NCBI RefSeq assembly: GCF_900115595.1
Contig: NZ_FOXA01000006.1
Span: forward strand, 153,674-217,673
Reading direction: 5' to 3'
From: Tranquillimonas alkanivorans
Lineage (GTDB): Bacteria; Pseudomonadota; Alphaproteobacteria; Rhodobacterales; Rhodobacteraceae
Length of the DNA stretch: 64,000 nt
Each line of letters begins with the position of its first letter. The stretch's first letter is position 1. The notes under the pieces were generated by a model. The model did no database searches, was not told where the DNA came from, and was given only the letters and a program-made list of their open reading frames with translations. The position numbers were made by a program, and so were the translations under genes. Positions 17,573-25,901 of the stretch are shown here, piece after piece.

Positions 17573-17737
17573 GCGGGGTGTGGTAATTTGCGGGGTGCCT
17601 CCGAGATGGGTCGAGTTCCTTGTACACGGGTCGGGCGGTAACCCGCGGGTTACCGGCGGCGCATCGTAGGGCGGAGCCCGGAGTAGGTAACCCGTGGGTT
17701 ACCTATCAAGAAGCCTGTAGCGGGGGGGCTCGACAAT

Positions 17738-18013
17738 CTACACGTCGTCGTAATGCCGGTGCGCCTGGGTGGTCGACCCGCGCCGCGATAGGCGCATCGG
17801 CCTGGATCGGTGCGCCGCCTTCGCCAGAAAGCCGGAGCGCAGGCCGTGGGTCGAGGCGAAGCCGGGCGGCAGGGCGGCCGCCATCAGCCTGTGGGCGATG
17901 GCACCGTGTGCGCCCTCGGGCGACGGGCCGCGCGGAAGGGCGCGGCCGGATTTCGCTCGGTGGGAAGGAGAGGAGCCGTCCTCGGTCCCGGCGGCAGCGA
18001 CCCATGCGACCAC
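17738..18013 (-). pseudogene. tyrosine recombinase/integrase remnant
   Basis: The minus strand carries about 90 codons that read like the C-terminal end of a phage-type integrase: AWVAAAGTEDG, a spacer, ALPPGFASTHGLRSGFLAKAA and the ending RHYDDV. Intact relatives have H-x-L-R-S-G-F, an RHRS motif and a terminal tyrosine. Here the HGLRSGF arginine and the final tyrosine remain, but the segment between them is altered (RLSRRGS) and the N-terminal core domain is missing. It is therefore a decayed fragment. It lies 35 bases from the last centromere palindrome and suggests past integration or dimer-resolution functions. Confidence 0.65.
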
Positions 18014-18851
18014 CGCGCGTGAGGCGCGGCCCTTGAGCCCAGGCGCGGGACGCGGTCCCGAGCCGGTTGTCTTGCTATCGACAAACGCGATTCAGTTCAC
18101 GCCAATGGCCCTAGGCTCCTCGGGCGAGACATCCTACCGCCGGAGTGCTGCAATTCCGGGCCGCCGGCGGTGGCCTGAGGCCCAGCCGAGCATCAGGACG
18201 GTGTGCGGTTGCGCGGACCCCATAGGCCGCGGCTGCAAGCGGAGAGCATGTCCTGCAGCACGTCACGCGTGAGCGCGTGGAGGTTGGCGCGCAGGGCAGG
18301 CGTTGGCACGGTGGCCCGTGGCGCGGGCCTGCCGGATCAGCGGCGGGCCGAACGGGCTGTCGAGTGTGCGCCTCTTATGGAAGGCGCGCCACGATGCGAT
18401 GCGGCGGTCGAGCGGTCGAGGGCGCAAGGCAGGTTGGTCTCGGCGCCAAGGTCGCGGAAATGGTCGAGCACTAAGCGCGTCGCACACCTCCTCGTGCCAA
18501 TTGGGTCCGTCGCCAAAGGGGAGGCACCGCCCTGTCGAGATGTAGACGAGGCCGCGTTGAGGGGCACGCAGCGTGGCGGCGGGCGTGCCGCAGACGTAGA
18601 CTTCGGCCAGGGGCGGCCTCGTCCTCGGGCGACCGTGCGGCGGAGGCGGGCAGGGCGACGGCGGATGTCATGGACGGGAAGATGCCCAGAGGGCGGGGCG
18701 CGGTCGAGGTGAGGGAAGTTGTGAGCAATATGGTCAAAAAATGCACATTGCAGCCCCGGGCGAGAATGGTTGCGGGCTCGTGTGTCGCGCCGACTTGATC
18801 CCCGCGGCAGGACGGGACACCTCGTGCAGGCGAAAAGACTGGAGGACGAGA
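18014..18851. other. decayed non-coding stretch with broken minus-strand frames
   Basis: No intact gene is supported here. On the minus strand, short protein-like pieces occur in different frames. One at about 18600-18669 starts MTSAVALPASAARSPEDEAA, reminiscent of the start of DUF1403-family proteins. A neighbouring frame continues EVYVCGTPAATLRAPQRGLV. A third, near 18440-18480, reads LVLDHFRDLGAETNLP. The frame changes suggest one or more inactivated genes. The last 100 bases should hold the promoter of the downstream protease gene; AATATGGTCAAAAAATG near 18727 is locally A/T-rich. Confidence 0.45.
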
Positions 18852-19955
18852 ATGCTGCGCGGGCTGAACACGCTTTTGCTGCTTCTGATCGGGGCCCTCG
18901 TCGGGATCGCGCTTTACGCCTTCGCGCCCGTCCATCTGGTCTGGAACGGGGCGCCGCGGGCGGTGACGCCGCGGGGGGACCTGGCGCAGAGCGAGCGGAC
19001 GACGATCGAGCTGTTCGAGGCGACGCGGGACTCGGTGGTGTCGATCACCACCGCCGGCATCGTGCGCGATCCCTGGACCCGGCGCACCCGGGAGGTGCCG
19101 CGCGGCACCGGGTCGGGCTTCGTGTGGGACGAGGCGGGGCACATCGTCACCAACAACCACGTCGTGGCCGGGGCGTCGGGTGCGCAGGTGCGGCTGGCCG
19201 ACGGGCGGGTGCTGGACGCGGAGCTGGTGGGGACCGATCCGCGCCACGACCTCGCCGTTCTGCGGGTTCGAGCGGCGGGGCAGGGGCCCGAGCCGCTGCC
19301 AATCGGGCGCAGCGAGAACATCCAGGTGGGGCAAAGCGTGCTGGCCATCGGCAACCCGTTCGGGCTGGACTGGACGCTGACCACGGGCGTGGTCTCGGCG
19401 CTCGACCGCGAGATCCCGGCCGAGGGCGGCGACACGATCGAGGGGCTGATCCAGACGGACGCCGCCATCAACCCCGGCAACTCGGGCGGGCCGCTGATCG
19501 ACTCGGCGGGCCGGATGATCGGGGTGAACACGGCCATCTTCAGTCCTTCGGGCTCGAGCGCGGGGATCGGCTTCGCGGTGCCGGTGGATACCGTGAACCG
19601 CGTTGTGCCGCAGCTTATCCGGCGGGGAGAGTACCGGCCGCCTGTGCTGGGCGTGCTGCATGACGAGCGCGCGAACCAGTTGGCGCGGGGGCAGGGGGTC
19701 GAGGGTGTTCTGGTGCTGGGCGTGCGGCCGGGCACGCCCGCCGCGTCGGCCGGGCTGCGCCCGGCGCGGCGGAGCGCGCGGGGCGGGATTGTGCTGGGCG
19801 ACGTGATCGTGGAGATCGGGGGGCGGCGGGTGGTCAGCTCGGACGATCTGCGCGACGCGCTCGACCTGCACCGGCCGGGCGATGCGGTCGAGCTGGTCGT
19901 GCTGCGCCGCGGCGAAGAGGTCACGCTGACGGTGACGCTTGCCGCGACGGGCTGA
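18852..19955 (+). CDS. HtrA/DegP-like membrane-anchored serine protease
   Basis: A 367-residue periplasmic protease with an N-terminal membrane anchor (residues 6-26). The start at 18852 is preferred over an upstream in-frame ATG (18741) because GGAGGA precedes it and the anchor is then terminal. The trypsin-like domain has the complete triad: His103 in TNNHVV, Asp133 in RHDLAVL and Ser211 in NPGNSGGPL. One C-terminal PDZ domain follows (about 270-365, VLVLGVRPGTPAASAGL, GDVIVEIGGRRV). With one PDZ it is DegS-like in architecture, but no sigma-E partner is nearby, so the role is general envelope quality control. Confidence 0.9.
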   Translation: MLRGLNTLLLLLIGALVGIALYAFAPVHLVWNGAPRAVTPRGDLAQSERTTIELFEATRDSVVSITTAGIVRDPWTRRTREVPRGTGSGFVWDEAGHIVTNNHVVAGASGAQVRLADGRVLDAELVGTDPRHDLAVLRVRAAGQGPEPLPIGRSENIQVGQSVLAIGNPFGLDWTLTTGVVSALDREIPAEGGDTIEGLIQTDAAINPGNSGGPLIDSAGRMIGVNTAIFSPSGSSAGIGFAVPVDTVNRVVPQLIRRGEYRPPVLGVLHDERANQLARGQGVEGVLVLGVRPGTPAASAGLRPARRSARGGIVLGDVIVEIGGRRVVSSDDLRDALDLHRPGDAVELVVLRRGEEVTLTVTLAATG

Positions 19956-19958
19956 GCG

Positions 19959-20720
19959 TCACTCGCCCAGGCGGTCGTACTCGAAATCGGCAAGGTCGCT
20001 GATCTCGTCCTCGCCGGCCTCGATGTCGTAATAGGGCGAGCCGGCGTCCCAGTCGGCGCCGCCCTCGTAGCCGTAGTAGGGCCAGGCGCGGTAGTTTTCG
20101 CCGTACTCGAAGGCGGGCTGCACGATGACGGCCGTGACGGCGCCGTTTTCGAGAATCACGTCGCTGACATAGCCGTAGTCGCGGATGGCGTCGTCGTCGC
20201 GCAGCCGGGCGTAGTCGCCGATCAGTTCGCTGATGCGCCAGGCGCGGGGACCCAGGTCGGCGTCGTCGAGATCGCCCACCGGGCCTTCCTGCATGGTGCC
20301 GAGCCCCAGGGCGGGGGTGGCGATGTCGTAGTCGTCCACGTTTTCTTCGCTCAGCGGCACGATGATGCCGCTGCCGTCGGGGGCGAGCTCGACCAGGTCG
20401 AAGGGGATGGAGACATGGGTGTCGCCGATGTCCCACAGCCCGCCGACCTCGGCGATGATGGCGATGACGGTGCCGTCGGGGCCGACGATGACGTCCTCGA
20501 CATCGCCGATCTCCTCACCTCCGGCGCCGTAGACTTCCATGTCGTCGATGAAGTCGTCGGCGCTGACGCCGTTGGCATAGAGGTCCTCGGTGTTCCAGTC
20601 GGCCAGCGCGATCACGTCGGCGTCGGACAACGCGTCGGCCGTTTCCTGCGCGGGTGCGGGTGCGGCGAGCGTGGCGGCGGCGAGGGCGAGGGCGAGGGCG
20701 GATGTCGTGGTGCGTGTCAT
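19959..20720 (-). CDS. exported double PRC-barrel protein
   Basis: A 253-residue protein starting at 20720 with a Sec signal (about 1-24, ending APAQ). The mature part is strongly acidic and contains two PRC-barrel repeats: one around VYGAGGEEIGDVEDVIVGPD and one around YGYVSDVILENGAVTAVIVQ. PRC-barrels bind RNA or proteins in the cytosol, but exported copies are common in alphaproteobacteria and are linked to envelope or stress functions without a known reaction. It is convergent with the HtrA-like gene, with 3 bases between the stops, and divergent from sodC. Confidence 0.8.
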   Translation of the reverse strand: MTRTTTSALALALAAATLAAPAPAQETADALSDADVIALADWNTEDLYANGVSADDFIDDMEVYGAGGEEIGDVEDVIVGPDGTVIAIIAEVGGLWDIGDTHVSIPFDLVELAPDGSGIIVPLSEENVDDYDIATPALGLGTMQEGPVGDLDDADLGPRAWRISELIGDYARLRDDDAIRDYGYVSDVILENGAVTAVIVQPAFEYGENYRAWPYYGYEGGADWDAGSPYYDIEAGEDEISDLADFEYDRLGE

Positions 20721-20888
20721 GGTGTCTCCTCCTGCTGGGCGGAGCGGGCTCCGCCGCTTGCGGGAAGAACGTGTGAGCCGGGGGGCGCGTTCCGGAACCG
20801 CCCGCGCGCGGGCCGGGTTTTCCGCCCGACCCGGACGCGGCCGCATGGCGCGGCGGTGGCGGGAGTGTTGCAGAAAGGACATTGAAAG

Positions 20889-21431
20889 ATGCGTATCAGC
20901 AAGACGACGGCCGCCGTGGCGGCGATCCTGATTGGCGCGGGCGCCCCGGCACTGGCGCAGGATGCGATGACGGCCGAGGTGATGACCGCCGACGGGACGG
21001 CTGCGGGTACTGTCACCTTCGAGCAGGTCGAGCACGGGGTCGTGATCATCGCAGAGCTCGAGAACCTGCCCGAGGGGCCGCACGGGTTCCATATCCACGA
21101 AACCGGGGCCTGCGAGCCGGACTTCCAGGCGGCGGGCGGCCATTACAGCCCGACCGACAACGTTCACGGCTTCAACTCGCCCGATGGCTACCACGCGGGT
21201 GACCTGCCCAACATCCACGTCGCGGCGGACGGAACGGCGCAGGCCGAGTTCTTCGCACCGCACCTGATGCTGGGCGAGCCGGAGGGCGACGGCGCGCCGT
21301 TCACGCTGGCGGACGAGGATGGCTCGGCCATCATGGTGCACGAGAACGGCGACGATTATCAGGCGGACCCGTCCGGATCGACCGGCAGCCGCATCGCCTG
21401 CGGCGTCATCGCGCCCGCTCAGGGGGACTGA
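20889..21431 (+). CDS. sodC: periplasmic Cu/Zn superoxide dismutase
   Basis: A 180-residue enzyme with a Sec signal peptide (1-23, ending ALAQ). It shows the copper-binding HGFHIHETGAC, the bridging/zinc segment GGHYSPTDNVHGF and HAGDLPNIHV, the second copper histidine in IMVHENGDDY, and the active-site arginine with the disulfide cysteine in GSRIACGVI. It dismutates superoxide in the periplasm. GGAC near 20878 and ATTGAAAG precede the ATG; the divergent neighbour is an exported PRC-barrel protein, so both may respond to envelope or oxidative stress. Confidence 0.95.
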   Translation: MRISKTTAAVAAILIGAGAPALAQDAMTAEVMTADGTAAGTVTFEQVEHGVVIIAELENLPEGPHGFHIHETGACEPDFQAAGGHYSPTDNVHGFNSPDGYHAGDLPNIHVAADGTAQAEFFAPHLMLGEPEGDGAPFTLADEDGSAIMVHENGDDYQADPSGSTGSRIACGVIAPAQGD

Positions 21432-21613
21432 GGCGGCGCTCGGCAGCCGGGGCGTGTGGTCCCGGCTGCTTTACGGCCGAAAGGCGCTGCGTCGCGGGCC
21501 GGGCCACGGGATGACCTCGTACGCGACAACGCGCCGACGCTTTCGCGCCACATCGTCCCGGTCTTTTGGGGCCAAGCGGCTATCGGGCCGCACAGGCAAG
21601 ACGGGATGAGCAA

Positions 21614-22759
21614 ATGAAACTTTACGAGACCTTGGCGCGCCGTGGCTGGCCGCGCAGTTATACGGGCAAGATCCTTCTGGTCAGCTTCATCGGGGTGCAC
21701 GTGCCGATGATCGGCGCCGTGACCTATGTGCTGCTGGCCGACTCGCGGCCTTTCAGCGAGCAACTGGGCGTGCTGGGTGCGATGCTGCTGGCGACGCTGG
21801 TGGGCACTGCCGGGACCATGGCGGTGATGCACGCGCTGCTGGCCCCGGTGCGCGCGGCCACGGACGCGGCCAAGGGATACCTGTCGGACCGCAAGACGCC
21901 GCGCCTGCCTACGCGCTATGACGACGGGGCAGGGGTGCTGATGGCCAGCATCCAGGAATGCATCACGCGGCTGGACGGCGCGCTGACCACCGCCGAGCTT
22001 CAGCGCGAGCAGATCGCGCAGGACCACGCGGCAAAGTTCCGGATGCTGTCGGGCATGCGCCACGACTTCCGCACGCCGCTGACGCACATCCTGGGCTTCG
22101 CCGAGCTGATGAAGGCCGACGCCATCGGCCCGACGGGCGGCGAGGCGCACCGCAAGTTCGCCGCCACCATCGGCAAGTCGGGCCGCGAGTTGCTGCAGAC
22201 GCTGCAATCAGTGCTGGACCTGTCGGACGCCGCCGCGAAGATGCAGGCCGAGGAGGACCGCGAGACGCTGGACCTGGTGGACCTTGCGACCAACGCCGTG
22301 TCGCTGGAGCACCTGTTCGCCGAGCGGCGGGGCGTGGCGGTGACGCTCGACGCGCCCGAGACGCTGGAGACGCGGGCGGTGCGCGACGTGGCCAAGAACC
22401 TCGTCGGGGCATTGCTTCAGGCGGGCATCGCCGGGACCCCGGACGGCGGTCGTGTGACGCTCGAGGTGTCGCAGCGGGGCGGCGCGGCCGTGGCGGTGGA
22501 AAGCCACGGCGGCAAGCTGTTCCTCGAGGACGTGCCGCCCGAGCTTGCGCACCTGGCCGGACCGCTGGAAAGCGGGACGGGATCACAGGCGGCGACGGCA
22601 GAGACCTCGACCCCGATGACACTGCGCATCTCGCTGATCGAGACGCTGTGCCGGGCGGTCGGCGCGCGCTACGCCATCGCGCAGACGGGCGACGGCTGGC
22701 GCATGTCGGTCGCGCTGGACGAGCCGGTCGTGGCGCCCGTGCCGGTCGCGGCCGAGTAA
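21614..22759 (+). CDS. membrane histidine kinase with degenerate ATP-binding domain
   Basis: A 381-residue protein starting at 21614. Two membrane helices (about 18-42 and 51-73) are followed by a HAMP-like linker and a clear HisKA dimerisation domain with the phospho-acceptor His150 in RHDFRTPLTHILGFAELM. The expected HATPase part (about 245-370) is weak. The N-box is replaced by VRDVAKNLVGALLQAG, and no DxGxG or GxGLG loop can be found; VAVESHGGKL sits where the G1 box should be. It may therefore be a phosphotransfer or scaffold protein rather than an active kinase. No response regulator is adjacent. Confidence 0.75.
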   Translation: MKLYETLARRGWPRSYTGKILLVSFIGVHVPMIGAVTYVLLADSRPFSEQLGVLGAMLLATLVGTAGTMAVMHALLAPVRAATDAAKGYLSDRKTPRLPTRYDDGAGVLMASIQECITRLDGALTTAELQREQIAQDHAAKFRMLSGMRHDFRTPLTHILGFAELMKADAIGPTGGEAHRKFAATIGKSGRELLQTLQSVLDLSDAAAKMQAEEDRETLDLVDLATNAVSLEHLFAERRGVAVTLDAPETLETRAVRDVAKNLVGALLQAGIAGTPDGGRVTLEVSQRGGAAVAVESHGGKLFLEDVPPELAHLAGPLESGTGSQAATAETSTPMTLRISLIETLCRAVGARYAIAQTGDGWRMSVALDEPVVAPVPVAAE

Positions 22760-22872
22760 ACAACCGGGTTTGCAGGGCAGGGAGGGGTCGTGCGGGCGGT
22801 CCCGCTCGACTCCGTTCCGCCGATGCTTCATCGTTCGTGTGACCTTACCTAGCGACACACACGGACGGACCC

Positions 22873-24204
22873 ATGACCCGCCTTCTTCACCGCGCCCTCA
22901 AGACGCCGCCGATGGCGGTCAGTGCCGAGGGGATCACCTTCACCGACGCGGGGGGGAAGACGTACATCGACGCCTGTGGCGGGGCCGCGGTGTCGTGCCT
23001 GGGCCACGGGCACCCGGACGTGCTTGCGGCGATCCACCGGCAGGCGGACCAGGTCGCCTATGCCCATACGGGGTTCTTCACGACCGAGGCGGCCGAGGGG
23101 TTGGGCGAGCGGCTGGTGGCCGATGCACCCGAGGGGATCAGCCATGCCTACCTCGTCTCGGGCGGCTCCGAGGCGGTGGAGGCGGCGCTGAAGATGGCGC
23201 GGCAGTACTTCGCGGAAAAGGGCGAGACGCAGCGCCGGCACGTCATCGCCCGGCGGCAGAGCTATCACGGCAATACGCTGGGCGCGCTTGCCGTCGGCGG
23301 CAACGAGTGGCGTCGCGCTCAGTTCCGGCCGCTGTTGATGGAGGCGCACCACATCGCGCCCTGCTACGCCTATCGCGAGCAGCGCCAGACCGAGAGCGAT
23401 GCGGAGTACGCCGTGCGCGCGGCCGGCGAGCTTGAGGCGAAGATCGAGGAGCTGGGCGCCGAGAACGTCATCGCCTTCGTGGCCGAGCCGGTGGTGGGCG
23501 CCACGGCGGGGGCGGTGCCGCCGGTGGCGGATTATTTCAAGCGCATCCGCGAGATCTGCGACCGCAACGGCATCCTGCTGATCCTCGACGAGGTGATGTG
23601 CGGGATGGGCCGGACCGGCACGCTGCACGCGTGCGAACAGGAGGGCATCGCGCCCGACCTGATGACCATCGCGAAGGGGCTGGGCGGGGGCTACCAGCCC
23701 ATCGGGGCGGTGCTGCTGAACGAGAAGATCCACGACGCCTTCGCGCAGGGCTCGGGCTTCTTCCAGCACGGGCACACCTATATGGGCCATCCCATGGCGG
23801 CGGCGGCGGCGCTGGCGGTGCAGGAGGTGATCGCCCGCGACGACCTGCTGGCGAACGTGCGCGCGATGGGCGCTTACCTGCGCGAGCGGCTGGAGGACGC
23901 CTTCGGCCAGCATGCGAATGTCGGCGACGTGCGGGGCAGGGGGCTGTTCCAGGCGATCGAGCTGGTGGCCGACCGCGAGACCAAGGCGCCATTCGACCCG
24001 GCGGCGAAGCTGAACAAGCACATCAAGGCACAGGCGATGGAGCGGGGGCTGATGGTGTACCCGATGGGGGGAACCATCGACGGGGTGCACGGCGACCACG
24101 TTCTGCTGGCCCCGCCGTTCGTCGTGGGGCGCGAGGACGTGGACACCATCGTGGCTCGGCTGTCTGACGCGGTGGATGCGGCGCTGGCCGAGGTGGCGGC
24201 GTGA
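22873..24204 (+). CDS. class III PLP-dependent aminotransferase
   Basis: A 443-residue aminotransferase of the ornithine/omega-amino acid branch. Visible motifs are YIDACGGAAVSCLGHGHP, SGGSEAVEAALKMARQY, SYHGNTLGAL, the PLP-binding LILDEVMCGMGRTG, and the Schiff-base lysine in TIAKGLGGGYQPIGAV. Substrates of the branch are beta-alanine, taurine, putrescine-type amines or 4-aminobutyrate; the sequence does not decide. Its last bases overlap the start of a carboxymuconolactone-decarboxylase-like gene (GTGA), which is followed by a TAXI TRAP system, so it may act on an imported compound. Confidence 0.88.
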   Translation: MTRLLHRALKTPPMAVSAEGITFTDAGGKTYIDACGGAAVSCLGHGHPDVLAAIHRQADQVAYAHTGFFTTEAAEGLGERLVADAPEGISHAYLVSGGSEAVEAALKMARQYFAEKGETQRRHVIARRQSYHGNTLGALAVGGNEWRRAQFRPLLMEAHHIAPCYAYREQRQTESDAEYAVRAAGELEAKIEELGAENVIAFVAEPVVGATAGAVPPVADYFKRIREICDRNGILLILDEVMCGMGRTGTLHACEQEGIAPDLMTIAKGLGGGYQPIGAVLLNEKIHDAFAQGSGFFQHGHTYMGHPMAAAAALAVQEVIARDDLLANVRAMGAYLRERLEDAFGQHANVGDVRGRGLFQAIELVADRETKAPFDPAAKLNKHIKAQAMERGLMVYPMGGTIDGVHGDHVLLAPPFVVGREDVDTIVARLSDAVDAALAEVAA

Positions 24205-24767
24205 GCGACTTCCGGCCCCTGACCGACGCCGAATGGCCGGACGAGATCGGCGACCTGCTGCCGGGCTTCGCCGGCCGGCTGGACGTCTACCGGGTTATGG
24301 CGCGGGACCCGCGGCTTTTGCGGGCGTGGCAGGATTTGCGGCAGCACGTGGTGATCGACAGTTCGCTGGGCGCGGAGTTCAGCGAGATCGTCATCCTGAG
24401 AACCGGGCATCGGCTGGGGTCGCCTTATGAGTGGGGACAGCATGTCAGCCGGTCGCGGAAGCTGGGGATGAGCGAGGGGCGCATCACCTCCATCGCCGGT
24501 TCGATAGAACGTATGTCGGAGCCCGACGCGACGCTGGCGCGCGCCGTGGACGAGTTGCTGGACGAGGCACGGCTGTCCGACAAGACGCGACGGGCGATTC
24601 TCGGGCTGGTGGGAACGGAGGGGATGTTCGACCTGATGGCGACGGTGGGGTTCTACTCGACCCTCGCGTTTATCGCCAACAGCACGGATCTTGCGTTGGA
24701 CGCTCGAATACGCGCCGAACTCGAGGAGACGCCGTCCTCCGGACGCACAACTTCGCGATCAGCTTGA
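24201..24767 (+). CDS. carboxymuconolactone decarboxylase-family protein
   Basis: A 188-residue, all-helical protein with a GTG start inside the stop of the aminotransferase gene. It carries the family segment ILRTGHRLGSPYEWGQHVSRSRKLGMS, where the glutamate and histidine of the active site are present but the CxxC of peroxidase-type (AhpD) members is not. This places it with the decarboxylase/unknown branch rather than with AhpD. Translational coupling to the aminotransferase suggests a joint pathway that cannot be named from sequence. Confidence 0.8.
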   Translation: MSDFRPLTDAEWPDEIGDLLPGFAGRLDVYRVMARDPRLLRAWQDLRQHVVIDSSLGAEFSEIVILRTGHRLGSPYEWGQHVSRSRKLGMSEGRITSIAGSIERMSEPDATLARAVDELLDEARLSDKTRRAILGLVGTEGMFDLMATVGFYSTLAFIANSTDLALDARIRAELEETPSSGRTTSRSA

Positions 24768-24784
24768 CCTTCCCAGGGGGAGGC

Positions 24785-24800
24785 ATCACGCTGGCGTGAT
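24785..24800. promoter_or_regulatory. 16-base inverted repeat ATCACGC-TG-GCGTGAT
   Basis: A perfect 7-base inverted repeat in the 65-base gap before the TAXI solute-binding gene. It lacks a T-run, so an operator for the transporter is more likely than a terminator. Confidence 0.5.
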
Positions 24801-24832
24801 CAAGGAAAAGGCAAAATGAAGGGAGAATGCTC

Positions 24833-25798
24833 ATGAAAAAGTACATCGTCGGAGCCGCGGCTGCGCTGACGCTCGCCGGCGCCGCACAGGCGCAGGACGA
24901 CCAGCAGTTCATCGCCATCGGCACCGGGGGCGTCACGGGCGTCTACTACCCGACCGGCGGCGCGATCTGCCGTCTTGTGAACCGCGGCCGCGCCGACCAC
25001 GGCATCCGCTGCGGCGTCGAGTCGACCGGCGGCTCGGTCTACAACATCAACGCCATCCGCTCGGGCGAGCTGGATTTCGGTGTCGCCCAGTCCGACTGGC
25101 AGTACCACGCCTACCAGGGCACTTCGCAGTTCGAGGAGCAGGGGGCGTTCGAGGATCTGCGCGCCGTCTTCTCGGTTCACCCGGAACCCTTCACCGTGGT
25201 GGCCCGCGCCGATGCCGGCATCGAGAGCTTCGAGGACCTTCAGGGCAAGCGCGTCAACGTCGGCAACCCGGGCTCGGGCCAGCGCGGCACGATGGAAGTC
25301 GTGATGGACGCGATGGGCTGGACCATGGACGACTTCCAGCTCGCCTCGGAACTTCAGGCCGCCGAACAGAGCCAGGCGCTGTGCGACAACAACATCGACG
25401 CGATGGTCTATACCGTCGGCCACCCCTCGGGCTCGATTCAGGAAGCCACGACCGCCTGTGACGCCGTGCTCGTGGACGTCTGGAACGACGAGATCGAGCA
25501 ACTCGTCGAGGAGAACCCGTATTACCGCAAGGCCACCATTCCGGGCGGCATGTATCGCGGCAACGACGACGACACGACGACCTTCGGCGTGGGCGCGACC
25601 TTCGTGACCTCGGCCGAGGTGCCGGACGAAGTGGTCTATGAAACGGTCAAGGCCGTGTTCGAGAACTTCGACCAGTTCAAGGGACTGCACCCGGCCTTCG
25701 CCAACCTGACCAAGGAAGAGATGGTCAGCGACGGCCTGTCGGCTCCGCTGCACGCCGGTGCCGAGCAGTATTATCGCGAGGCCGGCCTGATCGAGTGA
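24833..25798 (+). CDS. TAXI-family TRAP solute-binding protein
   Basis: A 321-residue periplasmic binding protein. The ATG at 24833 is preferred over one at 24827 because GGAGA (24822-24826) is then at normal distance and the signal peptide reads [20 protein letters not shown]. The mature protein begins with the TAXI signature [24 protein letters not shown] and continues [32 protein letters not shown] proteins bind carboxylates such as glutamate or 2-oxoglutarate for a fused permease, which is the next gene. A strong hairpin between the two probably raises the level of this protein over the permease. Confidence 0.93.
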   Translation: MKKYIVGAAAALTLAGAAQAQDDQQFIAIGTGGVTGVYYPTGGAICRLVNRGRADHGIRCGVESTGGSVYNINAIRSGELDFGVAQSDWQYHAYQGTSQFEEQGAFEDLRAVFSVHPEPFTVVARADAGIESFEDLQGKRVNVGNPGSGQRGTMEVVMDAMGWTMDDFQLASELQAAEQSQALCDNNIDAMVYTVGHPSGSIQEATTACDAVLVDVWNDEIEQLVEENPYYRKATIPGGMYRGNDDDTTTFGVGATFVTSAEVPDEVVYETVKAVFENFDQFKGLHPAFANLTKEEMVSDGLSAPLHAGAEQYYREAGLIE

Positions 25799-25819
25799 TC
25801 GGCCCGCGCACGTGACACC

Positions 25820-25848
25820 GGCCGGGGCGCGAATGGCTTGCCCCGGCC
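25820..25848 (+). terminator. hairpin between TAXI binding protein and permease
   Basis: GGCCGGGGC/GCCCCGGCC with an 11-base loop and no T-run. It most likely stabilises the mRNA of the binding protein or attenuates transcription into the permease. A comparable hairpin follows the DctP-type gene at 32815. Confidence 0.6.
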
Positions 25849-25901
25849 ACCCCCGCCGCGACGGCGGATCGTTCAGAACAATACAACAGGGAACGCGTCC
25901 G

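Larger units (their letters stand above)
17341..17703. repeat. six-copy 18-bp palindrome array, likely centromere (parS)
   Basis: The unit GGTAACCC-NN-GGGTTACC occurs at 17341-17358 (centre AC), 17401-17418 (GC), 17463-17480 (GT), 17637-17654 (GC) and 17686-17703 (GT). A degenerate copy with three changes lies at 17433-17450. The 8-base arms are perfect inverted repeats in five copies and only the centre varies. Start-to-start spacings are 60, 32, 30, 174 and 49. The position directly behind parB and the absence of further copies in the window support a plasmid centromere bound by ParB; initiator iterons are the alternative. Confidence 0.85.

Noticed and set aside
17341..17703. The palindrome array as a CRISPR array
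   Set aside because: Spacings are irregular (30 to 174 bases), the units are short perfect palindromes and no cas gene is present.
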